A DNA stretch of 64,000 nucleotides, from positions 29,224 through 93,223 of the forward strand of contig JAFGXR010000114.1 in NCBI GenBank assembly GCA_016936555.1, written 5' to 3'. The notes beneath the pieces are model-generated. The model ran no database searches and was not told the origin of the DNA. It saw only the letters and a list, made by a program, of their open reading frames with translations. Positions 50,792-59,753 of this stretch are shown here, one piece after another; position 1 is the first letter of the stretch, and every line of letters starts with the position of its first letter. A program made the position numbers and the translations under genes. Source of the stretch: Spirochaetales bacterium. GTDB taxonomy: Bacteria; Spirochaetota; Spirochaetia; DSM-2461.

Positions 50792-52963
50792 TTATATTGA
50801 CCGCCCTGGCAGTACGATCCTGAAGCAGGCCCCCCCATCGAAGCTGTCGATCACTTCGATGGAGCCCTTCAGCTTGTAGGTGACCAGGTTGTGAACAATA
50901 AAAAGGCCGAGCCCCGGATTCTGATTTCCGCCTTTTGTCGAGAAAAAGGGATCGAAGATCCTCCCCCTCACTTCCCGGGGGATTCCGGGACCGTCATCGC
51001 TGTAATCGATTATGACGTCTTTCCCTTTCCCGGAAATGTCGACGGAGATGAAGGGCCGGCTTTTTTCCGATTCGCAATGGAGAACGCTGTTTTCCACGAG
51101 GATGGAAAGAATCTGGGATAGAACGCCGGGGAAAACCTCTATGGAAAATGATTCACCGCAGTTCACCCTGGTGGATATCCTGTCATTCCAGAGAGCGCTG
51201 AAACTGTTCATCTGTTCTCTGATATACAGGTCGGCAACAATGACGCCCTTGTCCCCGCTTATATTCTCCATGGCGATATTTTTAAAGGTCGAAACGAGTT
51301 CTGCCGTTCTTTTGAGGTTCTGGGTGGCTATGGGAAGGCTTTTCTCCAGGGCGTGGATCAAGGCGCGGCCCTTCTGCTCCTTGTCCTTCACCTCCGCGTC
51401 TCTGTACGCCTCATAGCAGCTATCGAGATAACTGACAGCCGTAATGGCGACGCCGAGCGGTGTGTTCAGCTGGTGGGCTATTCCACCGGTGAGATGACTC
51501 AGGGCTGCGATTTTTTCCGACTGGACAAGGAGATTTCTGGTGGCGTTGAGGTTTTCCACGGTTGTGGAGAGCTTATCATTGCTCAACTTCAGATCGTCAC
51601 TCTGTTGCTGAAGCGAGCTGAGAAGACGGTTTTCCTCAAAATAGGAGCCCAGAATGTACATCAGTGTTTCGTACATGTCTCCGTCTCCGGTTCCCTTTTC
51701 CACAAGTGCAAACCCGAAATTGACCTCTCTGGAAAAGAGAGGTAGAACGATAAAGGTGAAACGGTCTCCTCTGGGAATGCCCGGTCTGTATTTTAAATCT
51801 CCCAGAGTCAGAGTCTGTTCCGACGGTTTATCCAGTGAACCGTTGCTGAAGGAGTAGTTTTCAGAAAGGTCTTTCTCATCAAAGCTTTTGTAGAGATAGA
51901 TCTTGCAGAGCGGTATGGAGGAGCGGATGAGGAAATCGGAAAAGGTCTTATTGAAGTTGTCCTTCCGGGATAGAAAATCAGGGGAGGCTTTCAGGTCTGC
52001 GCGCAGCGAGTTGACGAGCCGGATATTCCTCATCTTCTCGCCCAGGCTTTTCGTCAGATTTTCCACTTTGCGCCTGTTCTCTTCACTATCCTGAAATCGG
52101 CATCCGCATGACTCCCGTATCAGAACTTCCCCTTTTATCTCTATTTCGGGAAGTTTGGAATTGCCGTTCATTTTTTCGATGATGGTTTTTACTCCCTCTC
52201 TTCCTATCTCCCTGAAGGGGGAGTGCACTGTCGACAGATAGGGGCGGTTGTAGAGAGAGTCGGGTGTATCGTCGTAGGAACAGAGAGCCAGGTCTTCGGG
52301 GACGCGAACTCCGATCCGGTTCAGGGCGCCGATAAACTGGATGGCTCTTCTGTCATTAAAGACTGCAACACCCCGGAGCTGATCTTTTATATCATTGTAC
52401 CAATCTATCAATCTCCCGATTTCCAGCTCCTCGTCGTAAGGGTTGACCCCGTTGAATACGAAATCCCCCCTGAAGGGGATGTCTGCTTCTTCCAGGGCGT
52501 CTCTGTAAGCCCGAAAGCGGTCATCGGCCATCGGATGCCCCACTTCTCCCGGGATATATCCGATGGATGAAAGGCTGTGGTCCTTTATCAGATGGGTGAT
52601 AAGCTCTTTCATGGGATGATAGGAGTCAGCGTAGATATGGTCATATCCCCTGTGGCGGCAATCGAGGAGAACGATGGGAACCGGTTCAAAACTACTGATA
52701 AATTCTTCGAGCCTCTCCGGGGATACCAGTTCGCTCAGTCCGGCCGTCCAGATTATAAGACCGTCGATATTCCTGTTATCAACGAGGCTGTAGATGACAT
52801 TGCGCGACGATTCGCGAATCTCCCGGCTGTCCAGTCTGCCACCGGGAAGAATGATGAGATTGATATCCGCTTCTTCGCATGCTTCGATAATGCCGGCAAT
52901 CTGGACATCTTCCCAGGGGAGATGGAGTGATGGAATGATGAGGCCGATGGTTCTCCTGCTCAT
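50792..52963 (-). CDS. Cytosolic LacI-like sensor/histidine kinase fusion
   Basis: A 723-residue protein with no signal peptide or membrane helix. Residues 1-285 form a periplasmic-binding-protein-like domain of the LacI/GalR type, but without a DNA-binding head. A helical/GAF-like linker follows (about 300-480), then a histidine kinase core: His497 in GGIAHQLNTP, N box near ILVENSVLH (about 622), G1 DDGPGIP and G2 GLGLFIV. It probably senses a cytoplasmic sugar and phosphorylates a response regulator encoded elsewhere; none is adjacent. AraR, which shares a LacI-like domain, is the next gene. Confidence 0.85.
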   Translation of the reverse strand: MSRRTIGLIIPSLHLPWEDVQIAGIIEACEEADINLIILPGGRLDSREIRESSRNVIYSLVDNRNIDGLIIWTAGLSELVSPERLEEFISSFEPVPIVLLDCRHRGYDHIYADSYHPMKELITHLIKDHSLSSIGYIPGEVGHPMADDRFRAYRDALEEADIPFRGDFVFNGVNPYDEELEIGRLIDWYNDIKDQLRGVAVFNDRRAIQFIGALNRIGVRVPEDLALCSYDDTPDSLYNRPYLSTVHSPFREIGREGVKTIIEKMNGNSKLPEIEIKGEVLIRESCGCRFQDSEENRRKVENLTKSLGEKMRNIRLVNSLRADLKASPDFLSRKDNFNKTFSDFLIRSSIPLCKIYLYKSFDEKDLSENYSFSNGSLDKPSEQTLTLGDLKYRPGIPRGDRFTFIVLPLFSREVNFGFALVEKGTGDGDMYETLMYILGSYFEENRLLSSLQQQSDDLKLSNDKLSTTVENLNATRNLLVQSEKIAALSHLTGGIAHQLNTPLGVAITAVSYLDSCYEAYRDAEVKDKEQKGRALIHALEKSLPIATQNLKRTAELVSTFKNIAMENISGDKGVIVADLYIREQMNSFSALWNDRISTRVNCGESFSIEVFPGVLSQILSILVENSVLHCESEKSRPFISVDISGKGKDVIIDYSDDGPGIPREVRGRIFDPFFSTKGGNQNPGLGLFIVHNLVTYKLKGSIEVIDSFDGGACFRIVLPGRSI

Positions 52964-52986
52964 ATCTCCATTGTAAAGTTAATCGC

Positions 52987-54063
52987 CTATTTGTAAAGCT
53001 TGCGTACCGATTTTCGTTTCATCAGCCTGGGCTCGATAACCGAGTTGGTAATGATGCCCAGTTCCGGATTGGATATTTTCTCCAGCAGCAGTTTCGCCGC
53101 AAGATGGCCGATATAGGCTCCGGGGTGCTCGAAGGAGGTGAGGGATATCTGTTCCATCCGGGCCATCTCAGAATTGTCGAAAGAGATGACAGACAGATCT
53201 TCGGGCACCCTTATCCCTTTTTCCGAAGCTCTACCGATAAGCTTGAGGGCTTCCTCGTCATTGGTGCAGATGACAGCGGTCGGCAGCCGGGGCGCCTCGA
53301 AAATCTTTTCCGCCATTTCCCGGGCTGTGCTTTTCTCTCCCTGGCCCGTCAGACCCACCTGGAGAATCTCCTCCGGCGAAACTCCCTTCTCAGATAGGAA
53401 GTCCAGAGCGCCTTCCCGCCGCCTCATCTTTGCAAGGTAGTCTTTCTGATAGAATATACCCATTTCCCTATGGCCCATTTCCCAGAGATACCTGGCCGCT
53501 TCATATCCCGCTTTCCTGTCATCCATGGTAATGGAGCTGAAGCGGGGGAGGGGATACTGATTATCCATCAGAAAAATAGGGATTCCCTGCTCTTCAATGG
53601 ATAATAACAGGTCCATATTGGATTTTCCCGAACCGGAAAACACCGGCTCGATAATAATGCCTTCGACTTTTTTATCCCGCAGGGTTTCGAGAATTTCCCT
53701 TTCCCTATCCAGGTCGTATTCCGACTGATTGAGCATAAGCTGGTAGCCCTCTTTGTAGAGAACCTGGCTGCAGCCTTTGATGATGCGGGGGAAGATGTAG
53801 GAATCGGTGAAAAAGCAGACGAAGCCGATATTGCGGCTTCCTTCGCCGTTGACCGATTTGCTCCGGCAGAAGGTCCCGATCCCCTTCATGGTTTCCGTTA
53901 TGCCTTCGCTGTTGAGCAGGTCGATCGCCTGCCTGACCGCATTGCGGGACACTTGAAACTGCTGAGTCAATTCATTTTCCGACGGGAGCTTGTCTCCGGG
54001 ATGGAGATTCCCCGCGGCTATTTCATCGCGGACCCATCGGGCGATCCTTTCATACTTCTTCAT
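52987..54063 (-). CDS. araR: AraR-type arabinose repressor (GntR head, LacI-like body)
   Basis: A 358-residue regulator with an N-terminal GntR-type winged helix (about residues 1-68; LPSENELTQQFQVSRNAVRQAI) and a C-terminal LacI/GalR-like sugar-binding domain (about 75-345). This architecture is that of Bacillus AraR, the L-arabinose-responsive repressor. It is divergent from araA, and two inverted sites that share ACAAGTTGTACC lie next to the two starts. L-arabinose should relieve repression. A strong promoter (TTGACA, 16 bases, TATAAT) precedes it. Confidence 0.9.
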   Translation of the reverse strand: MKKYERIARWVRDEIAAGNLHPGDKLPSENELTQQFQVSRNAVRQAIDLLNSEGITETMKGIGTFCRSKSVNGEGSRNIGFVCFFTDSYIFPRIIKGCSQVLYKEGYQLMLNQSEYDLDREREILETLRDKKVEGIIIEPVFSGSGKSNMDLLLSIEEQGIPIFLMDNQYPLPRFSSITMDDRKAGYEAARYLWEMGHREMGIFYQKDYLAKMRRREGALDFLSEKGVSPEEILQVGLTGQGEKSTAREMAEKIFEAPRLPTAVICTNDEEALKLIGRASEKGIRVPEDLSVISFDNSEMARMEQISLTSFEHPGAYIGHLAAKLLLEKISNPELGIITNSVIEPRLMKRKSVRKLYK

Positions 54064-54070
54064 TCTGGAT

Positions 54071-54129
54071 GGTACAACTTGTTCCTTTTTTTATTCACTT
54101 CATTATATTTCTATCCCTTTAGCTGTCAA
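54071..54129 (-). promoter_or_regulatory. araR promoter and operator
   Basis: On the minus strand TTGACA (54129-54124), 16 bases, TATAAT (54107-54102). The operator-like site at 54071-54085 lies downstream of the start of transcription and reads GGAACAAGTTGTACC on the minus strand, suggesting autorepression. Confidence 0.75.
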
Positions 54130-54145
54130 TATAAAGAAATTGAAT

Positions 54146-54202
54146 TTGACTAAAAGAATATGTTGTGCTTAAAATAATAACATAAAAAGGACAAGTTGTA
54201 CC
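54146..54202 (+). promoter_or_regulatory. araA-araD promoter and AraR operator
   Basis: TTGACT (54146-54151), 18 bases, TAAAAT (54170-54175). The site GGACAAGTTGTACC (54189-54202) follows the likely transcription start and shares twelve bases with the araR-side site in the opposite orientation. Confidence 0.75.
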
Positions 54203-54221
54203 ATAAATTAGGAGATTATAA

Positions 54222-55709
54222 ATGAAAGTGAGAGAATATGAAGTCTGGTTTGTAACAGGAAGCCAGCATCTTTACGGTCCCGAAACACTGAAACAGGTGG
54301 ACCGCGATTCACAGAAAATTACCGAAAGCCTCAATAAAGAGAGTAGAATCCCCTTTAAAGTGGTCTTCAAACCGGTCGTTACCGATCCGGACATGATTAC
54401 AAGAGTCTGCCGTCAGGCCAATTCGGAAGAAAACTGTATGGGGCTGGTTCTGTGGATGCACACCTTTTCTCCCGCAAAAATGTGGATCAAGGGCCTGAGC
54501 GAACTGAACAAGCCTTTCGTCCATCTCCACACCCAGTTCAACCGGGATATCCCCTACGATTCCATCGATATGGATTTTATGAACCTGAACCAGTCGGCCC
54601 ACGGCGGACGGGAATTCGGCTTTATCGCCACCAGGCTGGGGATCGAGAGAACCGTTATCACAGGTCATTTTGAAGATGACAGAGTTATTGATAAGCTGTC
54701 GCGCTGGATGAGGGTCGCGGCGGCCAATGAAGATGCCAAAAACATGAAAGTGGCCCGCTTCGGTGACAATATGCGCGAAGTGGCTGTTACGGAAGGGGAT
54801 AAAGTACAGGCCCAGATCAAGTTCGGCTACTCGGTAAGCGGATACGGAATCGGAGACCTGACATCTCTACTCGATAATTTCAGCGACGGCGAAGTGCTGA
54901 AGCTGGTTCAGGAATATGAAGATTCCTATGTCATGGGTCAGGATCTGCTGGAAGGCGGAGCCAGGCGCCAGTCTGTCCTGGATGCGGCCCGCATCGAGCT
55001 GGCCATGCGCTCTTTCCTCGAAGAAGGGGGCTTTTCAGCTTTTACGACCACTTTCGAAAACCTTTACGGGCTGAAACAGCTCCCCGGTCTGGCCTGTCAG
55101 AGACTGATGGCCGACGGATACGGTTTCGGCGCGGAAGGGGACTGGAAAACAGCGGCGCTCCTTCATACCATGAAGGTCATGGGCAAAGGCCTCGCTGGCG
55201 GCACCTCGTTTATGGAGGATTATACATACAACTTCGAGCCGGGCAACACGAAAGTTCTCGGATCCCATATGCTTGAAGTCTGTCCTTCCATCGCGGCGGC
55301 CAAGCCTTCCCTTGAAGTCCATCCCCTGGGAATCGGCGGCAAGGATGATCCGGCGAGACTTGTTTTCAACGGAACCGAAGGACCGGCCATCAATGTAACG
55401 ATTGTACAGATGGGCAACCGCTTCAGAATGATCATCAATGAAGTGGACGCTCTGAAAACTGACGAGAAATTCCCCCATCTCCCCGACGCCCGCGTTCTCT
55501 GGAACCCGATGCCTGATCTGGAAACAGCTGCCACGGCATGGATTCTCGCGGGAGGGGCCCACCACACGGTTTACAGTCAGGCCGTGACGACGGAAATGAT
55601 GGAAACCTATGCGGAAATGGCAGGCATTGAGTGCGTGGTTATCGATAAGGATACGAAACTGAGAGATTTCAAAAATACTCTCCGCTGGAACGGACTGGTT
55701 TATGCCTGA
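54222..55709 (+). CDS. araA: L-arabinose isomerase
   Basis: A 495-residue isomerase converting L-arabinose to L-ribulose. The catalytic/metal residues seen in the E. coli enzyme are present: Glu305 (GAEGDWK), Glu332 (SFMEDYTY), His349 ([10 protein letters not shown]) and a His near 447 (GAHHTVYS). Length is the family standard. TAGGAG lies before the ATG. It overlaps araD by eight bases and is controlled by the AraR site just upstream. Confidence 0.97.
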   Translation: MKVREYEVWFVTGSQHLYGPETLKQVDRDSQKITESLNKESRIPFKVVFKPVVTDPDMITRVCRQANSEENCMGLVLWMHTFSPAKMWIKGLSELNKPFVHLHTQFNRDIPYDSIDMDFMNLNQSAHGGREFGFIATRLGIERTVITGHFEDDRVIDKLSRWMRVAAANEDAKNMKVARFGDNMREVAVTEGDKVQAQIKFGYSVSGYGIGDLTSLLDNFSDGEVLKLVQEYEDSYVMGQDLLEGGARRQSVLDAARIELAMRSFLEEGGFSAFTTTFENLYGLKQLPGLACQRLMADGYGFGAEGDWKTAALLHTMKVMGKGLAGGTSFMEDYTYNFEPGNTKVLGSHMLEVCPSIAAAKPSLEVHPLGIGGKDDPARLVFNGTEGPAINVTIVQMGNRFRMIINEVDALKTDEKFPHLPDARVLWNPMPDLETAATAWILAGGAHHTVYSQAVTTEMMETYAEMAGIECVVIDKDTKLRDFKNTLRWNGLVYA

Positions 55710-56415
55710 TACATCACCGTATTCCGGCCTGAAAGAACGGGTTCTTGAAGCCAATCTCAAGCTGGTGAAAGAAGGTCTGGTTGTCCTGACCTGGGGAAAC
55801 GCCAGCGAGGTCGACCGGGAAAGAGGGGTGTATGCCATCAAGCCGAGCGGCGTGTCCTACGAGATCATGAAATCCGATGATATTGTCATCGTCTCCCTGG
55901 AAACAGGCGAGGTCGTTGAAGGATCTTTACGGCCCTCATCGGACTCGCCCACCCATCATGTGCTGTACAAGGCTTTTCCCTCTCTGGGAGGGATTGTCCA
56001 CACCCACTCGGAGAAGGCCGTTTCCTGGGCCCAGGCCAACAGGGAAATCCCCTGTATGGGGACGACCCATGCCGATACGTTCTACGGTCCGGTTCCCCTG
56101 ACCCGGGGACTGACCGAGGAAGAGATTAATGATGCCTACGAGGTGAACAGCGGTAAGGTCATTGTCGAGCATTTTACGGAGAAGAAGCTCAATCCCGGGC
56201 ATGTTCCGGGAGTTCTGCTGCCTTTCCACGGGCCCTTCACCTGGGGTAAGAATGCCATGGATGCGGTAAAGAACTCGATAATTCTTGAAGAAGTTGCCAA
56301 AATGGCCATGAACACTCTGCTTATTGCCGGAAAGAGCATGGAGGCACCGGATTATCTGAAAGACAAGCACTTTCTGAGAAAACACGGGCCCGGAGCTTAT
56401 TACGGACAGAAGTAA
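55702..56415 (+). CDS. araD: L-ribulose-5-phosphate 4-epimerase
   Basis: A 237-residue class II aldolase-fold epimerase. HTHSEK (zinc-binding histidines near 96-98), NASE at about 33-36 and [12 protein letters not shown] with a third histidine near 175 fit AraD. It makes D-xylulose 5-phosphate for the pentose phosphate pathway. It is coupled to araA by an eight-base overlap. L-ribulokinase (araB) is not in the window and must lie elsewhere. L-fuculose-phosphate aldolase is a distant alternative, unlikely beside araA. Confidence 0.92.
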   Translation: MPDTSPYSGLKERVLEANLKLVKEGLVVLTWGNASEVDRERGVYAIKPSGVSYEIMKSDDIVIVSLETGEVVEGSLRPSSDSPTHHVLYKAFPSLGGIVHTHSEKAVSWAQANREIPCMGTTHADTFYGPVPLTRGLTEEEINDAYEVNSGKVIVEHFTEKKLNPGHVPGVLLPFHGPFTWGKNAMDAVKNSIILEEVAKMAMNTLLIAGKSMEAPDYLKDKHFLRKHGPGAYYGQK

Positions 56416-56419
56416 TTTA

Positions 56420-57169
56420 TCACCGGCTCAAGCTATCGACCAATTTCCCCGTCAGTATTTTTACCGGTCCCAGTTTGACCGGGTAATAGAACGGCGAGTC
56501 AAACCAGCCATTATCTCTGTAGTAGCGGTAATCGCCGGACGTCTCATCCTGCATGGTCTTTATTTTTGTCCGCGATAGGCGGAACATCGTCAGCTCAAAG
56601 AGATTCGGTGTCTTCATGCTGTTCTGCTTCAGCCTTTTGTAAAACCTGGATGCGTGCCTGTTCAGTACCCTGGTATTGCGGGCTTTTCCTTTGTCCGTCA
56701 TAGGTTCCAGAGTGGTTATGGATGAACCCTTTACCACGTTGAAACCCATCGGCGCACCGATAAAATCGAGATATTTTACGATTTTTCCACCGCCGAATAT
56801 TCCCTGGGGAACGATGCTGGTAAAGGTCTTTCCAAAGAACTCCGGTCTGTGACAGATAAAGGCCAATCTGTCCAGAAAGACTTTCATCATTCCCGAAACC
56901 TGAAAGGTATAATTGGGGCTGACGAATACCACACCTTCGGAATCTCTCATCTTAGCGATGAGTCTGTCCCTGTCATCTTTCAGCGGACAGAGTTCTTCTC
57001 CCTTATCCGTGCAGAGCTTGCATCCCCGGCATATCCCCAGTTTATAATCATGGAGATTCACAATCTCAAAATCGATTTTTTCCCTGTCGTTAATATATTT
57101 CAGAAATTCTTCCGCCGCTCCAAAGGAATGAGCTTTCCGGGCGCTACCCACAAAGGCTGTAATTTTCAT
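56420..57169 (-). CDS. NAD(P)H-dependent FMN reductase-like flavoprotein
   Basis: A 249-residue flavodoxin-fold protein (MKITAFVGSARKAHSFGAAEE, shortened here). After the first strand comes the cysteine group CRGCKLC with a further Cys 9 residues on (ELCPLKDD), seen in NADPH-dependent FMN reductases and iron-sulfur flavoproteins. The C-terminal 60 residues are basic and membrane-proximal in character. It is cotranscribed with a second flavodoxin-like gene 11 bases upstream and a TetR gene. Electron donor and target are unknown. Confidence 0.75.
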   Translation of the reverse strand: MKITAFVGSARKAHSFGAAEEFLKYINDREKIDFEIVNLHDYKLGICRGCKLCTDKGEELCPLKDDRDRLIAKMRDSEGVVFVSPNYTFQVSGMMKVFLDRLAFICHRPEFFGKTFTSIVPQGIFGGGKIVKYLDFIGAPMGFNVVKGSSITTLEPMTDKGKARNTRVLNRHASRFYKRLKQNSMKTPNLFELTMFRLSRTKIKTMQDETSGDYRYYRDNGWFDSPFYYPVKLGPVKILTGKLVDSLSR

Positions 57170-57180
57170 ACAGATCTCCT

Positions 57181-57675
57181 TTATGTGAGATATTCCAGCA
57201 GATCCTTCAAGCCGCTGCGGTCCATATTATCTTTATCTTTGACCATCTCCTCTTTTTCGACAGGATCCTTCACCATCTTCTGTCCCAGCCGCATCAGGAA
57301 CCTGTGCATCCCGGAAAGTTCCGAGAAGATCATGCGGCCGTTCTGGGGGTAGTACTTCAGTTCTTTTCTCAGCTCCGGTGAAAAAGCGACCTCGAATCCC
57401 TTCTGAAGCACCGGATCTCCGGCGTCGGCTCCGGAAGTCGTGTAGAGAGCCAGCTTTTTGCCCGCAAGAAGATCCTTTCTTTTTTCAATCCATTTGGCCA
57501 GCAGAGGTTTTCCCACGATATTGGGGCACCCGAAAACGACAGCATCGCTGTCTGCGATATCTGATTTTTTTACGTCTTTCACGTTTATCGCTTTGAAGCC
57601 GGTAGTTTCCCCGATCCAACGGGCGTACTGTTCAGTCGAACCGTAATTTGTTTTGTAGATTATAATTCCTTTCAT
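57181..57675 (-). CDS. Flavodoxin-domain protein
   Basis: A 164-residue flavodoxin-like protein with the phosphate loop YKTNYGSTEQYARWI near the N-terminus and SDAVVFGCPNIVGKPL (about 40-55). It resembles menaquinone-dependent protoporphyrinogen oxidase (HemG)-like flavodoxins. Three ATGs are possible (57690, 57681, 57675); 57675 has GAGGA eight bases upstream and is preferred. It directly follows the TetR stop, so it is under that regulator and may take part in a redox stress response. Confidence 0.75.
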   Translation of the reverse strand: MKGIIIYKTNYGSTEQYARWIGETTGFKAINVKDVKKSDIADSDAVVFGCPNIVGKPLLAKWIEKRKDLLAGKKLALYTTSGADAGDPVLQKGFEVAFSPELRKELKYYPQNGRMIFSELSGMHRFLMRLGQKMVKDPVEKEEMVKDKDNMDRSGLKDLLEYLT

Positions 57676-57686
57676 TTTCATATTCC

Positions 57687-58301
57687 TCATTTCTTCAGTC
57701 TCTCAATGAAAAGAGACACCTGTTCAAGCGTCCTTTTATTTATTTCATCCTGACTGACGCCTTCCATCATCATCAGGTTGTGTTCAATGCCCATTCCTTC
57801 AAGAAAGTAGACGTACTGCTCCGCCGTTTTCTCAATGTCGCAGTCTTTGATCATCTTTTTATCCCGCATGACCGACAAAATGGTTGCGGTCAGATTTTTC
57901 TTTACGGGTCTTAATATATGGAGATAAAAGGTCCGGCATTTGTCGATGAGATACATTTCGTTAATCAGGATTCTTGAAATTTCTCTGTTGAGGGGAGGAA
58001 GCCTGGTCAGAAACAGAGACGCTCCGGCCAGCCAGAACTGAACGGGGTCGCTGATTGTGTCCAGTGGTCCCTTCAGCTCGTCCAGCGCATCGCCCGCCCC
58101 GTTGAAACCGCTCATCTGATAGTCAAGAATGGCATCGAGAATGGCCTCCTTTCCTTTGAAATGATTGTAGACCGAGCTCTCTTTTATCCCTGCAGCGGCG
58201 GCCAGTTCACGCATCGATGTGCCGTGGTACCCTTTCGCGGCGAATAGATTGACCGCTTCCCTGAAAATTTTCTCTTTAGTCGTTTCCTTTTTCTCTTTCA
58301 T
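57687..58301 (-). CDS. TetR family transcriptional regulator
   Basis: A 204-residue TetR regulator: helix-turn-helix at about residues 10-56 (MRELAAAAGIKESSVYNHF, shortened here) and a C-terminal helical ligand domain. It heads the operon with two flavodoxin-like proteins. The upstream promoter is flanked by two palindromic sites, so autorepression is expected. AGAGG precedes the ATG. Confidence 0.92.
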   Translation of the reverse strand: MKEKKETTKEKIFREAVNLFAAKGYHGTSMRELAAAAGIKESSVYNHFKGKEAILDAILDYQMSGFNGAGDALDELKGPLDTISDPVQFWLAGASLFLTRLPPLNREISRILINEMYLIDKCRTFYLHILRPVKKNLTATILSVMRDKKMIKDCDIEKTAEQYVYFLEGMGIEHNLMMMEGVSQDEINKRTLEQVSLFIERLKK

Positions 58302-58312
58302 AAAACCTCTAG

Positions 58313-58358
58313 CTAACGTTCGTTAGTAAATATAGATAACGAGTGTTCGTTCTGTCAA
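58313..58358 (-). promoter_or_regulatory. TetR/flavodoxin promoter with two operators
   Basis: On the minus strand TTGACA (58358-58353), 18 bases, TATATT (58334-58329). AACGA-GTGT-TCGTT (58338-58351) fills the spacer and CTAACG-TT-CGTTAG (58313-58326) lies just past the -10, 25 bases centre to centre. Both share AACG...CGTT. Confidence 0.8.
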
Positions 58359-58378
58359 GAGGTTTCTGACCGGGATCG

Positions 58379-59668
58379 TCAGGAATGGATTAAAGCCATT
58401 TCAGAGGATGTTCGGTCAGGCTCATCGAGGATACGCATCTGATAAAAATTCCGTATTGTCAATCCCAGCGTTCTAATGTTGTCGATCAGTCCGGAGAAGT
58501 TCATCGTTATCAATGAGATCTCCTTTTCAGTAAAATCCAACTGGTTGAGAAGTTCATCAATGATGACGAATGACTTCTCTTCGGTCATACCGATACGGTA
58601 GGGACGATTCTCCGTAACGCTGACAAGAACGTCGGAAACTATAAGTATCCTGACCAGAATGCTTTGCTCTTCTGCGTTTATTCTGTAGGGGTATCCGTTC
58701 CCGCCCCGCCTTTCATGGTGGAAGCCGGCAATTTCGGCGATCTCCTCGAGCCCTTTTACGGAATGAATTATCCGGAATGTCATATAAGGGTGCTTCTTTA
58801 CAATATTATACTCTTCATCGGAGAGACTCCCCTCCTTGAGCAGTATGGAATCATCGATCTGGAGTTTTCCCAGATCATGGAGATCCCCGGCTATTCTGAG
58901 TTTGCGGATATCTGCTTCGGCAAGCCCGAGGATTTCTCCTATCCCGGCAGCGCAATAGGAGACGCTGGCCGAATGGGCGGCCGTGAAAGGGGACTTGAAG
59001 TCTATCAGATCGCGGACAAGCTTGGAGTAGAGCTCCACCTCATCCATTGAGACATATTCGTCCCGGAGCGGATTGTCGGCAGTAATGATCTGAGGCAGCA
59101 TGCTGCAGACCAGGTCGAGCCAGAAAGACTCCTTCTCTGCAATCCTGTCAAAGGCGCTGAGGATGATAGGGTTGAAATGCACGGCCGATTCCTCGACGAT
59201 CTCTATAATCCGCTTTTTCTGACTGAGGATATTTGTTCCGCCCCGTTCGATGGCAAGTTCCACGCGATCCGCCATGGACAGAATCTGAGCGCTGAAAATG
59301 TATTCTTCGTAGTCGGAGGGGATTTCACAGCTGCCGAATTCCCAGTGATGGTAACGGACAATTTTCGCAACCCCGTGGAAAGGGGGATACCGGTTGAGCA
59401 GCAGCTCTCCTTTTCTGCAGTGCTTTTCGGGATTTTCCTCTTCCTGTCTGTGCAAGGATATTTTCTCCGATGTCGTAATCGCCCCCAGGTCATGGAGGAG
59501 AGCGGCGATGAAGAGTTCCCTCGTCCGGAAATCGGTCAGTTTCAATTCGCGGCAAAGCTGGAGAGTGATAAAAGCCGTCCTCTGTTGATGGTATGATATA
59601 TCTTTATTGGTGATATCCATCATTTTGGTGATGGATATAAGCAGATCTCCCAAATTTATTTTATTCAT
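58379..59668 (-). CDS. Tandem HD / HD-GYP domain protein (c-di-GMP phosphodiesterase-like)
   Basis: A 429-residue protein with two HD domains. The N-terminal one (about 25-170) has LHDLGA and a further YHHWE motif; the C-terminal one (about 225-390) is an HD-GYP domain with GDLHDLGKLQID, HHERRGGNGYPY. Its GYP element reads GNGYP. HD-GYP proteins degrade cyclic-di-GMP. The double HD layout suggests that the first domain is regulatory. A palindrome lies in the 85-base upstream region. It may balance the GGDEF enzyme at 20.6 kb. Confidence 0.88.
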   Translation of the reverse strand: MNKINLGDLLISITKMMDITNKDISYHQQRTAFITLQLCRELKLTDFRTRELFIAALLHDLGAITTSEKISLHRQEEENPEKHCRKGELLLNRYPPFHGVAKIVRYHHWEFGSCEIPSDYEEYIFSAQILSMADRVELAIERGGTNILSQKKRIIEIVEESAVHFNPIILSAFDRIAEKESFWLDLVCSMLPQIITADNPLRDEYVSMDEVELYSKLVRDLIDFKSPFTAAHSASVSYCAAGIGEILGLAEADIRKLRIAGDLHDLGKLQIDDSILLKEGSLSDEEYNIVKKHPYMTFRIIHSVKGLEEIAEIAGFHHERRGGNGYPYRINAEEQSILVRILIVSDVLVSVTENRPYRIGMTEEKSFVIIDELLNQLDFTEKEISLITMNFSGLIDNIRTLGLTIRNFYQMRILDEPDRTSSEMALIHS

Positions 59669-59692
59669 TGATTTGAACCTCCTGAACCCTTA

Positions 59693-59707
59693 TAAAGTAC
59701 TACTTTA
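59693..59707. promoter_or_regulatory. Palindrome upstream of the HD-GYP gene
   Basis: TAAAGTA-C-TACTTTA is a perfect inverted repeat 25-39 bases before the HD-GYP start. A related sequence occurs upstream of the chemoreceptor gene. Confidence 0.45.
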
Positions 59708-59753
59708 AAGGACCTTGCTGTTACTCTGATTCTACGCATCGGCTACACGGAGA

